Positions 44,598 to 54,010 of a DNA stretch of 64,000 nt are shown piece after piece. The translations under genes were made by a program, and so were the position numbers. Each line of letters starts with the position of its first letter. Position 1 is the first letter of the stretch. The notes beneath the pieces are model-generated. The model searched no databases. It was not told where the DNA came from and saw only the letters and a program-made list of their open reading frames with translations. Source of the DNA: an uncultured Bacteroidales bacterium (GTDB lineage Bacteria; Bacteroidota; Bacteroidia; Bacteroidales; FEN-979); assembly GCA_903887775.1 (NCBI GenBank), contig CAISRB010000028.1:62001-126000 (forward strand), read 5' to 3'.

Positions 44598-45245
44598 ATG
44601 AATCACAAATTATTATTTCTTATTGCCTGCCTGATTGCTCCTTTGCTGATGCAGGCTCAAAAGACTGTTGAAATCACTCCCTTCGGCGGTTATGTATTTG
44701 CTTCAAGGATGAGCGGTGCCGACGGGTATGTTCGCTTTGTCGACAATGCGCAGTACGGAGGCATGCTTTCAGTCGGGGTGAGCCGGGTTTTTGACCTGGA
44801 TCTGATCTATAACCGCATCGATACCAAAGCCCAGGTGAACCTTACCAGTTATCCTTACCAGGAAAGTCCCCTGAGCATCAATTACATGAATATCGGATTC
44901 ACAAAGAATTTCCGCGTAAACCCAACGGTTTCACCTTTTATCGGCTTCAGCATGGGGGCTTGCCTGATGGCGCCAAAAAACGGGAACTCTTATGACTACT
45001 GGTTTTTTGATGTAGGTTTGAGCGGAGGTGCGAAGGTTTATTTCGGTAAACATTTCGGATTGCGTTTACAGGCCCAAATGTATGTCCCTATGCAGGCTGC
45101 GGGCTATACTTTTTATTTCGGCACCGGTGGTTACAGTTCAGGCGTTTCGGTTTATTCCACAATGATTCAGTTCGGGTTTACCGGTGGCCTCATTTTCAGG
45201 CTTGGCCATGTACCCGATGCCAATTCTACTAGGGTAAGATATTAA
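44598..45245 (+). CDS. Outer-membrane beta-barrel protein
   Basis: 215 aa from ATG 44598 (signal peptide MNHKLLFLIACLIAPLLMQAQ). Barrel strands: TVEITPFGGYVFASRM, GFTKNFRVNPTVSPFIGFSMGACLM, KVYFGKHFGLRLQAQMYVP and IQFGFTGGLIFRLG. First of three envelope genes on this strand (with 45283 and 45915). Confidence 0.75.
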   Translation: MNHKLLFLIACLIAPLLMQAQKTVEITPFGGYVFASRMSGADGYVRFVDNAQYGGMLSVGVSRVFDLDLIYNRIDTKAQVNLTSYPYQESPLSINYMNIGFTKNFRVNPTVSPFIGFSMGACLMAPKNGNSYDYWFFDVGLSGGAKVYFGKHFGLRLQAQMYVPMQAAGYTFYFGTGGYSSGVSVYSTMIQFGFTGGLIFRLGHVPDANSTRVRY

Positions 45246-45282
45246 TAACAAGAATGAAAATTAATTTTAAAACAAACAATAT

Positions 45283-45909
45283 ATGAAAATTCTAAGACTG
45301 ACATTCATTGCCCTGGGGATTTTTGCTATGGTTTCATGCACGAAATACCCTCCTACTTCGAGCCGGCTGCTTGAAGATCTTGCCGTTTTGACCCAATATG
45401 ACGTCAATACGAATTTCGGCCTTTATAAAACATACAGCATTGTCGATACCGTTTATTACATCACCGACAAAGGCACTCAAAAGATTATTTCGGCCAATAC
45501 CAAAATTATCATCAACCAGATCATCGCAGACATGAATGCCAGGGGGTTTAAACAGGTCGCCAAATCGGCAAAACCGGATCTCGGTATCAATGTATCTGCT
45601 ATAAAAACAACTACAACAGTATATTATCCCGGATGGTACTGGGGTTACCCGGGTTATTATCCTCCTGACTGGTGGGGTTATAACGGATATTATTATCCGT
45701 ATTATCCTACATATTATACATCTTACTCGGCAGGGACACTTGTCATCGAAATGGTGAATTTCAAAAACATCACTCCTGCTGGAGATCTTCCTGTAGTATG
45801 GGATGCAATTATACGCGGGCTGGTCACCGACACACATACCACGACGGATGTCACGAACTCCATTGACCAGTGTTTCACCCAGACCCCTTCGATAAAGACA
45901 AGCTTATAA
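45283..45909 (+). CDS. DUF4136 lipoprotein
   Basis: 208 aa. Lipobox MVSC (Cys19). The sequence after it (FGLYKTYSIVDTVYYI, NQIIADMNARGFKQVAKSAKPDLGINVSA, GTLVIEMVN) follows the DUF4136 pattern of Bacteroidota/Proteobacteria lipoproteins. A Tyr/Trp/Pro/Gly-rich insert (about 112-146) interrupts the domain. Function unknown. 37 bases after the barrel gene and 5 bases before the next. Confidence 0.8.
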   Translation: MKILRLTFIALGIFAMVSCTKYPPTSSRLLEDLAVLTQYDVNTNFGLYKTYSIVDTVYYITDKGTQKIISANTKIIINQIIADMNARGFKQVAKSAKPDLGINVSAIKTTTTVYYPGWYWGYPGYYPPDWWGYNGYYYPYYPTYYTSYSAGTLVIEMVNFKNITPAGDLPVVWDAIIRGLVTDTHTTTDVTNSIDQCFTQTPSIKTSL

Positions 45910-45914
45910 TAATT

Positions 45915-46589
45915 ATGAAAATTGAACATGCTATGAAAAAAACATTTATAATACTCATGATAGGATTGCTTTTTACAGGGACTGTCAGTGCACAGGATCA
46001 GGGTACAAAACCGACTTTCGGGTACAAACCATCTTCCTATTATTCCTTTGGCTGGAACACCCTTTGGACCATTGGCGATTTCAACAAATGGGTGGGTAAC
46101 GGAAGTCCGGCAGGGTTTAACCTCGGCGGCCGTTATTTTATCCCCGGTACAAATTTTGCAGCCGGTTTCAACATCCAGTGGCAGCGTGTATGGCAGGATT
46201 ATCCTCAACAGACTTTTTATGGCGACAACGGGGTAGCGCTAACCGCGATGAATTACCGTTTCACATGGATGGTGCCGTTCCAGGCCGCCATCGATTATTA
46301 TTTCATCCCTTCGAAGATGATTTCGCCTTATATCAGCCTGGGCATCGGTGGTGATTATATGGAGCATCACCTACTGATCCAGGATCTGGATATTTACAAA
46401 ACCCGCTGGGATTTTTCGCTGACTCCCGAAATCGGCGTTCTCATCAAGTTTGGCGCCTTCAGTAATTTTGGGGCAAATATTGCGTTCAATTACAAATGGA
46501 CAACAAACCAGATCGATTTTTCCGGCAATTCACTTAAGAACCTGCAGATGTTACAGCTCAGGGTAGGGCTTTGCTATATTTTGAGGTAA
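45915..46589 (+). CDS. Outer-membrane beta-barrel protein
   Basis: 224 aa from ATG 45915, or 218 from ATG 45933, the latter giving a compact signal peptide (MKKTFIILMIGLLF, cut near VSAQ). Strands such as NLGGRYFIPGTNFAAGFNIQW, FQAAIDYYFIP, PYISLGIGGDYM and a final LQLRVGLCYILR. Third gene of a likely envelope operon, closed by a terminator. Confidence 0.75.
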   Translation: MKIEHAMKKTFIILMIGLLFTGTVSAQDQGTKPTFGYKPSSYYSFGWNTLWTIGDFNKWVGNGSPAGFNLGGRYFIPGTNFAAGFNIQWQRVWQDYPQQTFYGDNGVALTAMNYRFTWMVPFQAAIDYYFIPSKMISPYISLGIGGDYMEHHLLIQDLDIYKTRWDFSLTPEIGVLIKFGAFSNFGANIAFNYKWTTNQIDFSGNSLKNLQMLQLRVGLCYILR

Positions 46590-46603
46590 ACGTTACAAGC
46601 TTT

Positions 46604-46646
46604 AAAAAATCGCCTCTGGATTAATTAATCTTCGGGCGATTTTTTT
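46604..46646. terminator. Intrinsic terminator after the 45915 gene
   Basis: AAAAAATCGCC (46604-46614) pairs with GGCGATTTTTT (46635-46645) around a 20-base loop that holds the inner palindrome GATTAATTAATC. Confidence 0.8.
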
Positions 46647-46672
46647 ATTACCTTTATCCCCGATTATGGCCT

Positions 46673-46906
46673 ATGAAGAAAATCATTTCCATACTGATTA
46701 TTATAGGATTTATAGGTTTTGGCCCGGTAGAACCTTCTTTTGCCGGGATGATGCTTTCATCAAACAGTATTCAAAAACCTAAACCTCCCCCTCGGCCAAA
46801 GGGGTCAAAGAAACCAAAACCTCCTCCCCGGCCCGGTAAACCCAAAGAGCCGAAAAAGCCAAGCCCAAAGAAACCGAAACCTCCTCCCAGGCCTCCCAGG
46901 CCATAA
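46673..46906 (+). CDS. Short secreted Lys/Pro-rich protein
   Basis: 77 aa: signal peptide (about 1-24, IISILIIIGFIGF, cut near SFAG), then about 45 residues made almost only of Lys, Pro, Arg and Gly in KPKPPPRP-type repeats. Strongly basic. It could be a cell-wall or polyanion-binding tail, an antimicrobial-type peptide, or a linker relic. 14 bases before the next envelope gene. Real coding is supported by the clean signal peptide and by a terminator just upstream. Confidence 0.6.
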   Translation: MKKIISILIIIGFIGFGPVEPSFAGMMLSSNSIQKPKPPPRPKGSKKPKPPPRPGKPKEPKKPSPKKPKPPPRPPRP

Positions 46907-46920
46907 TCCAGTCCCTGCAT

Positions 46921-48126
46921 ATGCGATTATATTTTCTTGTTTTATTACTCCCGGTATTCTTTTGCTGCCCTGCATTCCCGCAATCTCCTGACTGGGACCA
47001 GAGAGTAGCTTTTGCTGATAATGTGCATAAAATCAAGTACTGGGCCTTCATCGAAGGGGATTCCACGTATAACTGCTATGCCGATGCGGTGAAGGGTATA
47101 CAGGATATGCTCAATAAAAAAGGATATGATAATCAGAGGGTCTTTTATTTCCCGAATGGATCTTTATCCCTGGAATCCTGGAAAGCAAAACAGATAAAAG
47201 ACCTGAATTCCGATGAAGCCTTTCTTGAAATCAGGGTTGGCATACGTGTCGACACCAGTGGCCTTGGTGAAAGGGGCAGCCCCACTACATTAATGGTACA
47301 GGATGCAAGCGGAAGAGTTTATGCACAGCATTCACTCCGGCCGGAGGAAGTTCGGGGAGTGGATTACACTTCAATCTCCCAGGCCAATTTGTATTTAAAA
47401 ATGGAAAACACGCATTTAACCACCGCCATCCCGTTCTATTCTAAAAAAGCTACTGTTACCAGCCCCGACATTGGCAGCGCTGCCCGGAACTCTTTGAGAG
47501 GTATACCCGCTTCACGTCATCCTGTTGCCAGAAAAAAGCCGGCTTATCTTAATAAAGACGGTTTTACGATGTTTGAATTTGCTGCTTACGGCGGATATTG
47601 TTCCGGCGGGACCATTGACGTTACCGGCGGCAAGGCAACTTTTGACCCGGGACCTGATTATGGATTGGAGTTCATGGTCAATGTCTACAAAGGGCTTGAC
47701 GTTTCAATCGGGTATAAGCGTGAGGACACTTTTACGAAAGTGGACGCCCCAAGATACTCTAAGGAGGGTGATCTGGCTCTTAGCAACAATTACATCCTGA
47801 TCAGCTGCTTATACAGGTTTTTTCATAAAAATAACCTTCAGCCTTATGTGGGTTTTGATTTCGGCAGTGTAAATCTTGTTATGAAGGACAAGTTATACAG
47901 GGATGTCTGGTATTTCGCTGTCGGCGGGAGAGCCGGGCTCAATTGGTATGTTACGAGGGTTCTTGGCTTCCGGTTCCAGACACAATTATTATACCAGGTA
48001 CACCCAACGGATGCACCCTTTATTTACAGTGACGAAATCAGTGAGATGTCTCATACACTCAATGCTGAATCAACCCTTCCCCAGTTTGATGTTACCCTGG
48101 GGATATTAATCAGGCTCGGGAAATAA
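46921..48126 (+). CDS. Envelope protein with C-terminal outer-membrane barrel
   Basis: 401 aa. Signal peptide at 1-20 (cut near AFPQ). N-terminal domain (about 25-170: GDSTYNCYADAVKGIQDMLNKKGYDNQRV, EIRVGIRVDT), linker with Pro/Lys, and a barrel from about 215 (MFEFAAYGGYCSGGTIDV, GLEFMVNVYKGLDVSIGYKR, FDVTLGILIRLGK). Two-part proteins of this kind are common among Bacteroidota surface proteins; no function known. Confidence 0.75.
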   Translation: MRLYFLVLLLPVFFCCPAFPQSPDWDQRVAFADNVHKIKYWAFIEGDSTYNCYADAVKGIQDMLNKKGYDNQRVFYFPNGSLSLESWKAKQIKDLNSDEAFLEIRVGIRVDTSGLGERGSPTTLMVQDASGRVYAQHSLRPEEVRGVDYTSISQANLYLKMENTHLTTAIPFYSKKATVTSPDIGSAARNSLRGIPASRHPVARKKPAYLNKDGFTMFEFAAYGGYCSGGTIDVTGGKATFDPGPDYGLEFMVNVYKGLDVSIGYKREDTFTKVDAPRYSKEGDLALSNNYILISCLYRFFHKNNLQPYVGFDFGSVNLVMKDKLYRDVWYFAVGGRAGLNWYVTRVLGFRFQTQLLYQVHPTDAPFIYSDEISEMSHTLNAESTLPQFDVTLGILIRLGK

Positions 48127-48132
48127 AGATAT

Positions 48133-50163
48133 TTGTTCAAAAGAAAGATGGCAACCGGTAAAGCATTAAAAGAAGCTCTGGAACAGGAACGAAAAGCCAG
48201 GCTGGAAGCTGAAAAACGCTTAGAGGAAACCATTGCCAGCCGGGCTTCCGAACTTTCGGGTACCGCGAACCGCCTGTCAAACCTTATTTCCAATATGCAG
48301 GAAGGTTTACTGGTAGAGGATGAGAACCGGCTGATCATCCTTGTAAACGAAAAATTCTGTTCGATGTTCGGCATCCCGGTAAGCCCCGAATTGCTTGTCG
48401 GATCCGATTGTTCAGGTTCAGCTGAACAGGCGAAACATTTCTTTGTAGATCCGGATGGTTTCGTAAGCGGGATCAACACCCTTTTGGCTCATCGGAAAAA
48501 AGTAATGGGAGAGATTCTTGAACTGAAAGACGGGAGCACTTTTTCAAGGGATTATGTGCCGATTGTGATTGAAGGATCATATAGGGGACACTATTGGAAA
48601 TACGCCGATATCACAAAGAGCAGGAGATATGAAGATGCGTTAAGAAGGAGCGAGGAGAAATACCGTCTGCTCATCGAGAACATGAACCTTGGATTGCTTG
48701 AAGTGGACATGGATGGCAAAGTCATTTATGCCAACCAGAGTTTTTGCGAGATGTCGGGCTTTGAACGTGAAGAGATGTATGGTAAAATAGCCGAAACCCT
48801 CTTTACCGCTCCCGAGAACCGGGGTTTTGTCTATCAGAAAAACGAATCCCGTAAACAGGGAATTTCAGATGCATACGAACTGGAGATCACAAATAAGAAA
48901 GGCCTGAAAAAATGGTGGTTGATCTCCGGTGCTCCGCTTTACAATAATGAAGGCATTCAGATCGGATCGACAGGGATACATCTTGACATAACCGGTCGCA
49001 AGCAGCTTGAGTTTACTCTTCGTGAGGCAAAGCAGATGGCGGAAGATACGGCGAAAACGAAGGAGATCTTTTTAGCCAACATGAGCCATGAAATCAGGAC
49101 TCCCATGAACGCCATCCTGGGCCTTGGCAAACAGCTGTTGAAGACCCGGTTAAATGCATACCAGAGGTCGTTCCTGGAGTCGATTAACAGCGCTGCTGAC
49201 CACCTCCTGGTTATCATTAATGATATTCTTGATTTCTCCAAAATTGAATCCGGCAAACTTGACCTGGAGTCTATAGGGTTCAGCCTGCCCGACCTTCTTA
49301 CCCAAATCAGCAACATGCTTACTTTAAAAGCTGAAGAAAAGGGGCTGCAGTTCAACATGCAGGTGGATCCTGCTATCGCAACGGTACTGATTGGTGATCC
49401 ATACCGTATCAACCAGGTACTGCTTAATCTTCTCAGCAATTCGATCAAATTTACCGATAAGGGCAGTATTTCGATGAGCTGCCGGGTTGAAGAAACCAGT
49501 ACCGCAGAGCAGACAATTGAACTGTCAGTTGCCGATACTGGGGTCGGCATTGATAAAAAATACCTGAAAAAGATCTTCCAGAAATTTTCGCAGGAAAGTG
49601 TTAATGTGGCAAGAAAATATGGTGGGACCGGACTTGGCATGGCGATAACAAAACAGCTGGTCGATCTCATGGACGGGAAGATCAGCATTGAAAGCAATAA
49701 GGACCAGGGTACAACAGTAACTATACATATGACCTTCCCTGTAGGCAGGCAGGAGGAAAAACCTGAAAAGAAGCAGCATCTCATCCGCCAGTATAAACTT
49801 AAAGGGAAGAAAATCCTGCTGGTTGAAGACAACAAACTGAACCGTCTTGTAGCTTCGACAATCCTTAAACATTTCGGTATGCTGGTAACCGAAGCTGTGA
49901 ACGGCGAAATTGCTGTTCAGATTCTCAGAAAGGAATCTTTTGATGTTGTGCTGATGGATATGCAGATGCCCATAATGGACGGTATAGCAGCAACCATCAT
50001 GATCCGGAAAGAGATTAGTCCCACCATACCTATTATTGCTCTCACCGCTCATGCTCTGAAGTCGGAAGAGTCGAGATGCCTTGATGCCGGAATGAATGAT
50101 TTTATTTCGAAACCCTTTGAGGAAGACAAGCTGATGAGCACGATTTTAAAGTTTCTAATCTGA
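48133..50163 (+). CDS. Hybrid sensor histidine kinase (PAS-PAS-HisKA-HATPase-REC)
   Basis: 676 aa from TTG 48133 (ATG 48148 is possible, five residues shorter). N-terminal coiled coil (about 6-45, ALKEALEQERKARLEAEKRLEE), PAS 1 (50-160), PAS 2 (180-300), HisKA with phospho-acceptor His319 (ANMSHEIRTPMNAIL), HATPase with N box NLLSNSIKF, DTGVGI and GGTGLGMAI, then a receiver with phospho-acceptor Asp609 (VVLMDMQMP). No transmembrane segment, so a cytoplasmic sensor. No separate regulator follows; the output probably goes through another protein. 6 bases after the envelope gene. Confidence 0.93.
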   Translation: MFKRKMATGKALKEALEQERKARLEAEKRLEETIASRASELSGTANRLSNLISNMQEGLLVEDENRLIILVNEKFCSMFGIPVSPELLVGSDCSGSAEQAKHFFVDPDGFVSGINTLLAHRKKVMGEILELKDGSTFSRDYVPIVIEGSYRGHYWKYADITKSRRYEDALRRSEEKYRLLIENMNLGLLEVDMDGKVIYANQSFCEMSGFEREEMYGKIAETLFTAPENRGFVYQKNESRKQGISDAYELEITNKKGLKKWWLISGAPLYNNEGIQIGSTGIHLDITGRKQLEFTLREAKQMAEDTAKTKEIFLANMSHEIRTPMNAILGLGKQLLKTRLNAYQRSFLESINSAADHLLVIINDILDFSKIESGKLDLESIGFSLPDLLTQISNMLTLKAEEKGLQFNMQVDPAIATVLIGDPYRINQVLLNLLSNSIKFTDKGSISMSCRVEETSTAEQTIELSVADTGVGIDKKYLKKIFQKFSQESVNVARKYGGTGLGMAITKQLVDLMDGKISIESNKDQGTTVTIHMTFPVGRQEEKPEKKQHLIRQYKLKGKKILLVEDNKLNRLVASTILKHFGMLVTEAVNGEIAVQILRKESFDVVLMDMQMPIMDGIAATIMIRKEISPTIPIIALTAHALKSEESRCLDAGMNDFISKPFEEDKLMSTILKFLI

Positions 50164-50232
50164 GCCAGGAAGATCGTAATAACGTTATTTCTGCTCTTTT
50201 ACAAAGATTATGGTTACAACTACCAATTTAAC

Positions 50233-50264
50233 ATTGTACGGTAGTCGGGTCAGAACTACTTTTG
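50233..50264 (+). promoter_or_regulatory. Promoter of the LruC lipoprotein
   Basis: ATTG (50233-50236), 20 bases, TACTTTTG (50257-50264). The -7 box is exact, the upstream box has three of four bases. It lies inside the longer frame and so supports the ATG at 50282. Confidence 0.6.
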
Positions 50265-50281
50265 CCAAAAATAAAAACGCA

Positions 50282-52345
50282 ATGAAAACTTTTTCTCTTT
50301 TAAAAACCAGAATTGAGTGGATTAAGATAATGGTGAGTTCCATAGTGGTATTGCTTGTACTGGCAGGATGCCACAAACAGGAGACCAATACCAATACCGG
50401 TACATCTATTGATCAGTTAAAGATTGCATCAACTTTCAGCTGGGCGACCACAACCAATGTGAGTATTTCCATATCTGCGAAAGACAATCTGGATAACCCT
50501 ATTCAAGGAGTAAGATTTACTTTATATACTGCTAATCCTGACTCGGGAGGCATTTATCTTGTGAGCGGAATTACCGGCACCGACGGAATCTGGAATTCGA
50601 TAGCATCTTTACCGACAGCGATGAACAAGGTGACGGTTTTCAATAATTTCCTGGGGCTGATACGTCAGATGGAATTGCCTGTCACAGCCACAGGGGTTAG
50701 CGCCCAGTTCGGCGGAAAGTCACCGGCACCCATTGCCAGCAAATCTCTGGCTGCAGGAGCTGAACTTAAAAGCACGAACTCTGTGAAATGGGTATATATG
50801 AGTAATTATGATTCACAGGGAGTACCGAAAAATCTCATGCCTGTAAACGATCCTGTTGACCAGACGCTAATGCATGATATCAATACTGCTCTTCCTGAAT
50901 ATAAAAATGAGGTCGCGGCTCATCCTGAATGGTTTAGCGGCAATCCACCAAACAATATTGATATCCTGAGCACGAGCGATGTTTATATCACCTATATTAC
51001 AGAAGGAGCCGGATGGATGAACAGCATGGGGTATTTTACATTTAGTACCAATAATCCGCCTGTTTCAGCAGCTGCGATCGATACCATACACGTCATATTC
51101 CCAAACGTCAGTAATACCGGCAGCGGTGGAGGACTTAATCCCGGCAACAAGATTTATTTAGGCAAATTCCCTGCCGGCAAATCTATAGGCTTTGCCTGCG
51201 TTCCTCATGGATGGAATGGCAACTCAACCTATGTTGGCTCGGGAAGCGATGTATGGTACTCCATACCGGCTTTTAATACCACCGACCCCCTGATGCTGAA
51301 ACATCTGCTCTTTTTCAAAGATCCTTCGCGCCAACAGATCCTTTTCACTATGGAGGATCAGGGTAAATACCAGGGAGCTGACCTGGATTGCAATGATAAT
51401 GTCTTCTACATATCTGTCAGCCCATCTATCCAATCTGTCAATACAGTAAATATGCCTTTGCTTGCAACCACAGTTATTGATGCAGACCATGACGGTGTTC
51501 CTGATGTTTCAGATGATTATCCTAACGATCCCACGAAGGCATTCAATAATTTCACCCCTTCGAAAACAGGTTATAGTTCCCTTGCTTTTGAAGACCTCTG
51601 GCCGGGGAAAGGAGATTATGACTTTAACGACGTTGTGGTATCCTATCGTTTTAACCAGATCACCAATGCCCAGAACCAGGTTGTTGAGGTGGATGCCACA
51701 ATCATCCCTGAAGCTTCGGGTGCCACCTTGAGTAACGGTTTTGCATTCCAGCTTCCTTATACTCCCGATAAAGTGCAGAGTGTTACGGGTGCCAGCTTAA
51801 AACATAATTACATCACCCTTTCTTCCAACAATACCGAAGCCGGTCAGTCAAAAGCAGTAGTCATTGTTTTTGACAATGCATTTGATCTGTTACCAATGCC
51901 CGGACTGGGAGTGGGTACCAACACTGAACCCAGCGCTCCCTATGTTACTCCCACCCCCCTGAATCTTATAATTACCTTATCCACTCCGATAGCACTAAGC
52001 CAGGCAGGGATCCCTCCGTATAATCCATTCATTATCGTGAACGGAAACCGTAACCGTGAGGTCCATCTTGCTGACCAGCCGCCGACTGACAAAGTAGACG
52101 GAAGCGATTTCGGGTCAGTCGACGACAATAGCATTCCATCCCAGAACCGTTATTACAAGACAGCCAACAATCTACCCTGGGCTATAAATATTGCCGGTAA
52201 ATTCAGCTATCCTATCGAAAGGGCAGCTATCAATACCGCGTATTTAAAGTTTAGCGATTGGGCTCAGAGTTCAGGAGCTTCATATCCTGACTGGTACCAG
52301 GATGTGTCAGGATACCGTCAGGCTTCAGCAATTTACTCTCATTGA
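50282..52345 (+). CDS. LruC-domain lipoprotein
   Basis: 687 aa from ATG 50282; the frame open to 50210 is upstream of the promoter. Lipobox LAGC (Cys30). Order: an Ig-like/macroglobulin-type domain (about 40-130), a middle domain with DUF4114-like words (ILFTMEDQGKYQGADLDCNDNVFYI), a thrombospondin-3-like calcium loop (DADHDGVPDVSDDYPND) and the C-terminal LruC domain (FEDLWPGKGDYDFNDVVVSYRF onward, DUF4842). Found in Bacteroidota and marine Gammaproteobacteria on the cell surface. Function unknown. Confidence 0.83.
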   Translation: MKTFSLLKTRIEWIKIMVSSIVVLLVLAGCHKQETNTNTGTSIDQLKIASTFSWATTTNVSISISAKDNLDNPIQGVRFTLYTANPDSGGIYLVSGITGTDGIWNSIASLPTAMNKVTVFNNFLGLIRQMELPVTATGVSAQFGGKSPAPIASKSLAAGAELKSTNSVKWVYMSNYDSQGVPKNLMPVNDPVDQTLMHDINTALPEYKNEVAAHPEWFSGNPPNNIDILSTSDVYITYITEGAGWMNSMGYFTFSTNNPPVSAAAIDTIHVIFPNVSNTGSGGGLNPGNKIYLGKFPAGKSIGFACVPHGWNGNSTYVGSGSDVWYSIPAFNTTDPLMLKHLLFFKDPSRQQILFTMEDQGKYQGADLDCNDNVFYISVSPSIQSVNTVNMPLLATTVIDADHDGVPDVSDDYPNDPTKAFNNFTPSKTGYSSLAFEDLWPGKGDYDFNDVVVSYRFNQITNAQNQVVEVDATIIPEASGATLSNGFAFQLPYTPDKVQSVTGASLKHNYITLSSNNTEAGQSKAVVIVFDNAFDLLPMPGLGVGTNTEPSAPYVTPTPLNLIITLSTPIALSQAGIPPYNPFIIVNGNRNREVHLADQPPTDKVDGSDFGSVDDNSIPSQNRYYKTANNLPWAINIAGKFSYPIERAAINTAYLKFSDWAQSSGASYPDWYQDVSGYRQASAIYSH

Positions 52346-52356
52346 TTGTAACCAAC

Positions 52357-53013
52357 TCAGATTAGCATTTCGGGGATATCCCCTTCAATGATAAGGTTGC
52401 CTTCAGTGGCATTAAGAATGTCTTCGACACTGACGCCGGGGGCACGTTCCAGGAGCTTGAAACCCTGAGGCGTGACATCCAGCACCGCCAGGTCGGAGAC
52501 AATCTTTTTTACGACACCAACGCCTGTAAGCGGAAGCGTGCATTTTTTCAGAAGCTTCGATTCTCCCTGAGGGTTGGTATGCATCATGGCAACGATGATG
52601 TTGCGGGCTGAAGCAACAAGATCCATGGCACCTCCCATTCCCTTCACCAGTTTTCCGGGTATTTTCCAGCTGGCAATATCGCCGGTTTCCGAAACTTCAA
52701 AAGCTCCCAGGACAGTAAGGTCAATATGCCCTCCCCGTATCATTGCAAAGCTCATCGATGAATCGAAAAATGCCGCACCGGGTAAAGCCGTAATAGTCTG
52801 TTTCCCGGCATTGATCAGATCGGGATCTATTTCGTTTTTTGCGGGGAAAGGGCCAATCCCCAGAAGGCCGTTTTCGGATTGCAGGATGATCTGCATGCCC
52901 GGGGGGACATAATTCGCAACAAGGGTCGGGATTCCAATTCCGAGGTTCACGTAATACCCGTCGCGGAGTTCCTGTGCTATGCGTTTTGCTATTCCGTTCT
53001 TATCAAGTGCCAT
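52357..53013 (-). CDS. scoB: 3-oxoacid CoA-transferase subunit B
   Basis: 218 aa. Transfers CoA from succinyl-CoA or acetyl-CoA to acetoacetate (or the reverse). Catalytic Glu47 is in the SENGLLGIGP motif of class I transferase beta subunits; GGHIDLTVLGAFEV and GMGGAMDLV are also typical. It lies 86 bases after the A-subunit gene on the same strand. Probably uses acetoacetate from the HMG-CoA lyase at the other end of the window, although they are 45 kb apart. Confidence 0.92.
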   Translation of the reverse strand: MALDKNGIAKRIAQELRDGYYVNLGIGIPTLVANYVPPGMQIILQSENGLLGIGPFPAKNEIDPDLINAGKQTITALPGAAFFDSSMSFAMIRGGHIDLTVLGAFEVSETGDIASWKIPGKLVKGMGGAMDLVASARNIIVAMMHTNPQGESKLLKKCTLPLTGVGVVKKIVSDLAVLDVTPQGFKLLERAPGVSVEDILNATEGNLIIEGDIPEMLI

Positions 53014-53099
53014 ATGTTGATTTACGATTTTCGAAGGCAGATTTACAATTTCAGTTACGATGTTACGGTTTATTGCTGAACTCCATAACGAATTATGGG

Positions 53100-53792
53100 T
53101 CAGTCCCTTGTTGTTGCGAACTCGATCCGTTTTTCATAATTCTGACCCTGGAATATCCTTTGGACAAATACTCCCGGGGTATGAATATGGTTAGGCTCAA
53201 GGGCACCAACTGGTACAAGTTCCTCCACTTCTGCAATGGTGATCTTTCCTGCCATTGCCATCGCATGGTTGAAGTTGTTGGCCACATACCTGTATATGAG
53301 GTTGCCATTCGTATCGCCTTTCCATGCCTTGACAATTGAGAAATCGGCTTTGAGCCACTGCTCTTCCAGGTACATTTTATCTCCAAATTGCCTAACCGGT
53401 TTGCCTTCAGCGACCTCGGTCCCGTAACCTGCCGGCACGTAAAATGCAGGAATTCCCGCCCCGCCTGCACGTATACGTTCAGCCAGGGTTCCCTGGGGGA
53501 TGAGTTCGACTTCGAGTTCCCTGCTGAGCAGCTGGCGTTCAAATTCTTTGTTCTCTCCAACATAAGAAGAAATCATTTTTTCAATCTGGTGCCTGCGCAG
53601 GAGCATGCCAAGACCGAAGCCATCAATACCCGCGTTGTTAGAGATACAGGTAAGGCCTGTGATATCCGTAGCGGCAAGAGCTGCGATACAGTTTTCGGGG
53701 ATCCCGCAAAGGCCGAAACCACCCAGCATAAGAGTCATCTGGCTTTCAATTCCACGTATCGCTTCTATTGCATTTTGTACTACCTTGTTCAT
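53100..53792 (-). CDS. scoA: 3-oxoacid CoA-transferase subunit A
   Basis: 230 aa, alpha subunit of the same enzyme: LGGFGLCGIPENCIAAL (glycine-rich CoA-binding loop at about 23-39) and IRAGGAGIPAFYVPAGYGTEVAEGK are its signatures. ATG 53792. A -7 box TAGATTTG sits 19-26 bases upstream. Together with scoB a two-gene unit, convergent with the LruC gene. Confidence 0.92.
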   Translation of the reverse strand: MNKVVQNAIEAIRGIESQMTLMLGGFGLCGIPENCIAALAATDITGLTCISNNAGIDGFGLGMLLRRHQIEKMISSYVGENKEFERQLLSRELEVELIPQGTLAERIRAGGAGIPAFYVPAGYGTEVAEGKPVRQFGDKMYLEEQWLKADFSIVKAWKGDTNGNLIYRYVANNFNHAMAMAGKITIAEVEELVPVGALEPNHIHTPGVFVQRIFQGQNYEKRIEFATTRD

Positions 53793-53810
53793 AAGTTAAA
53801 GAATCTTTCA

Positions 53811-53818
53811 CAAATCTA
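53811..53818 (-). promoter_or_regulatory. -7 box of scoAB
   Basis: TAGATTTG on the minus strand (53818-53811), 19-26 bases before ATG 53792. No convincing upstream box. Confidence 0.5.
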
Positions 53819-53972
53819 TAATAATTCTAAATAAAACTAAGAAAAGGAGGAAAAATATCCTGATTCCATATTTGAGGATATACTCATTATTTGAACACAT
53901 TAAGCCGGAAAAACCTGAAAAACTTGAACAGGAGGCTGTTGATATCCCAAGAGTTAAAAAATGTTAAAACCC

Positions 53973-54004
53973 CTTGACAAATGGCTCCGGCTGGATTACA
54001 TTTG
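53973..54004 (+). promoter_or_regulatory. Promoter reading into the structured RNA region
   Basis: CTTG (53973-53976), 20 bases, TACATTTG (53997-54004). The -7 box is exact. The nearest plus-strand gene start is 1.7 kb further on, beyond a minus gene, so the transcript should be noncoding. Confidence 0.6.
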
Positions 54005-54010
54005 TACCAG

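Noticed and set aside
48957-49835. 292-codon frame antisense to the histidine kinase
   Set aside because: The kinase motifs on the plus strand are unambiguous; the antisense frame is Ser/Leu-rich shadow coding.
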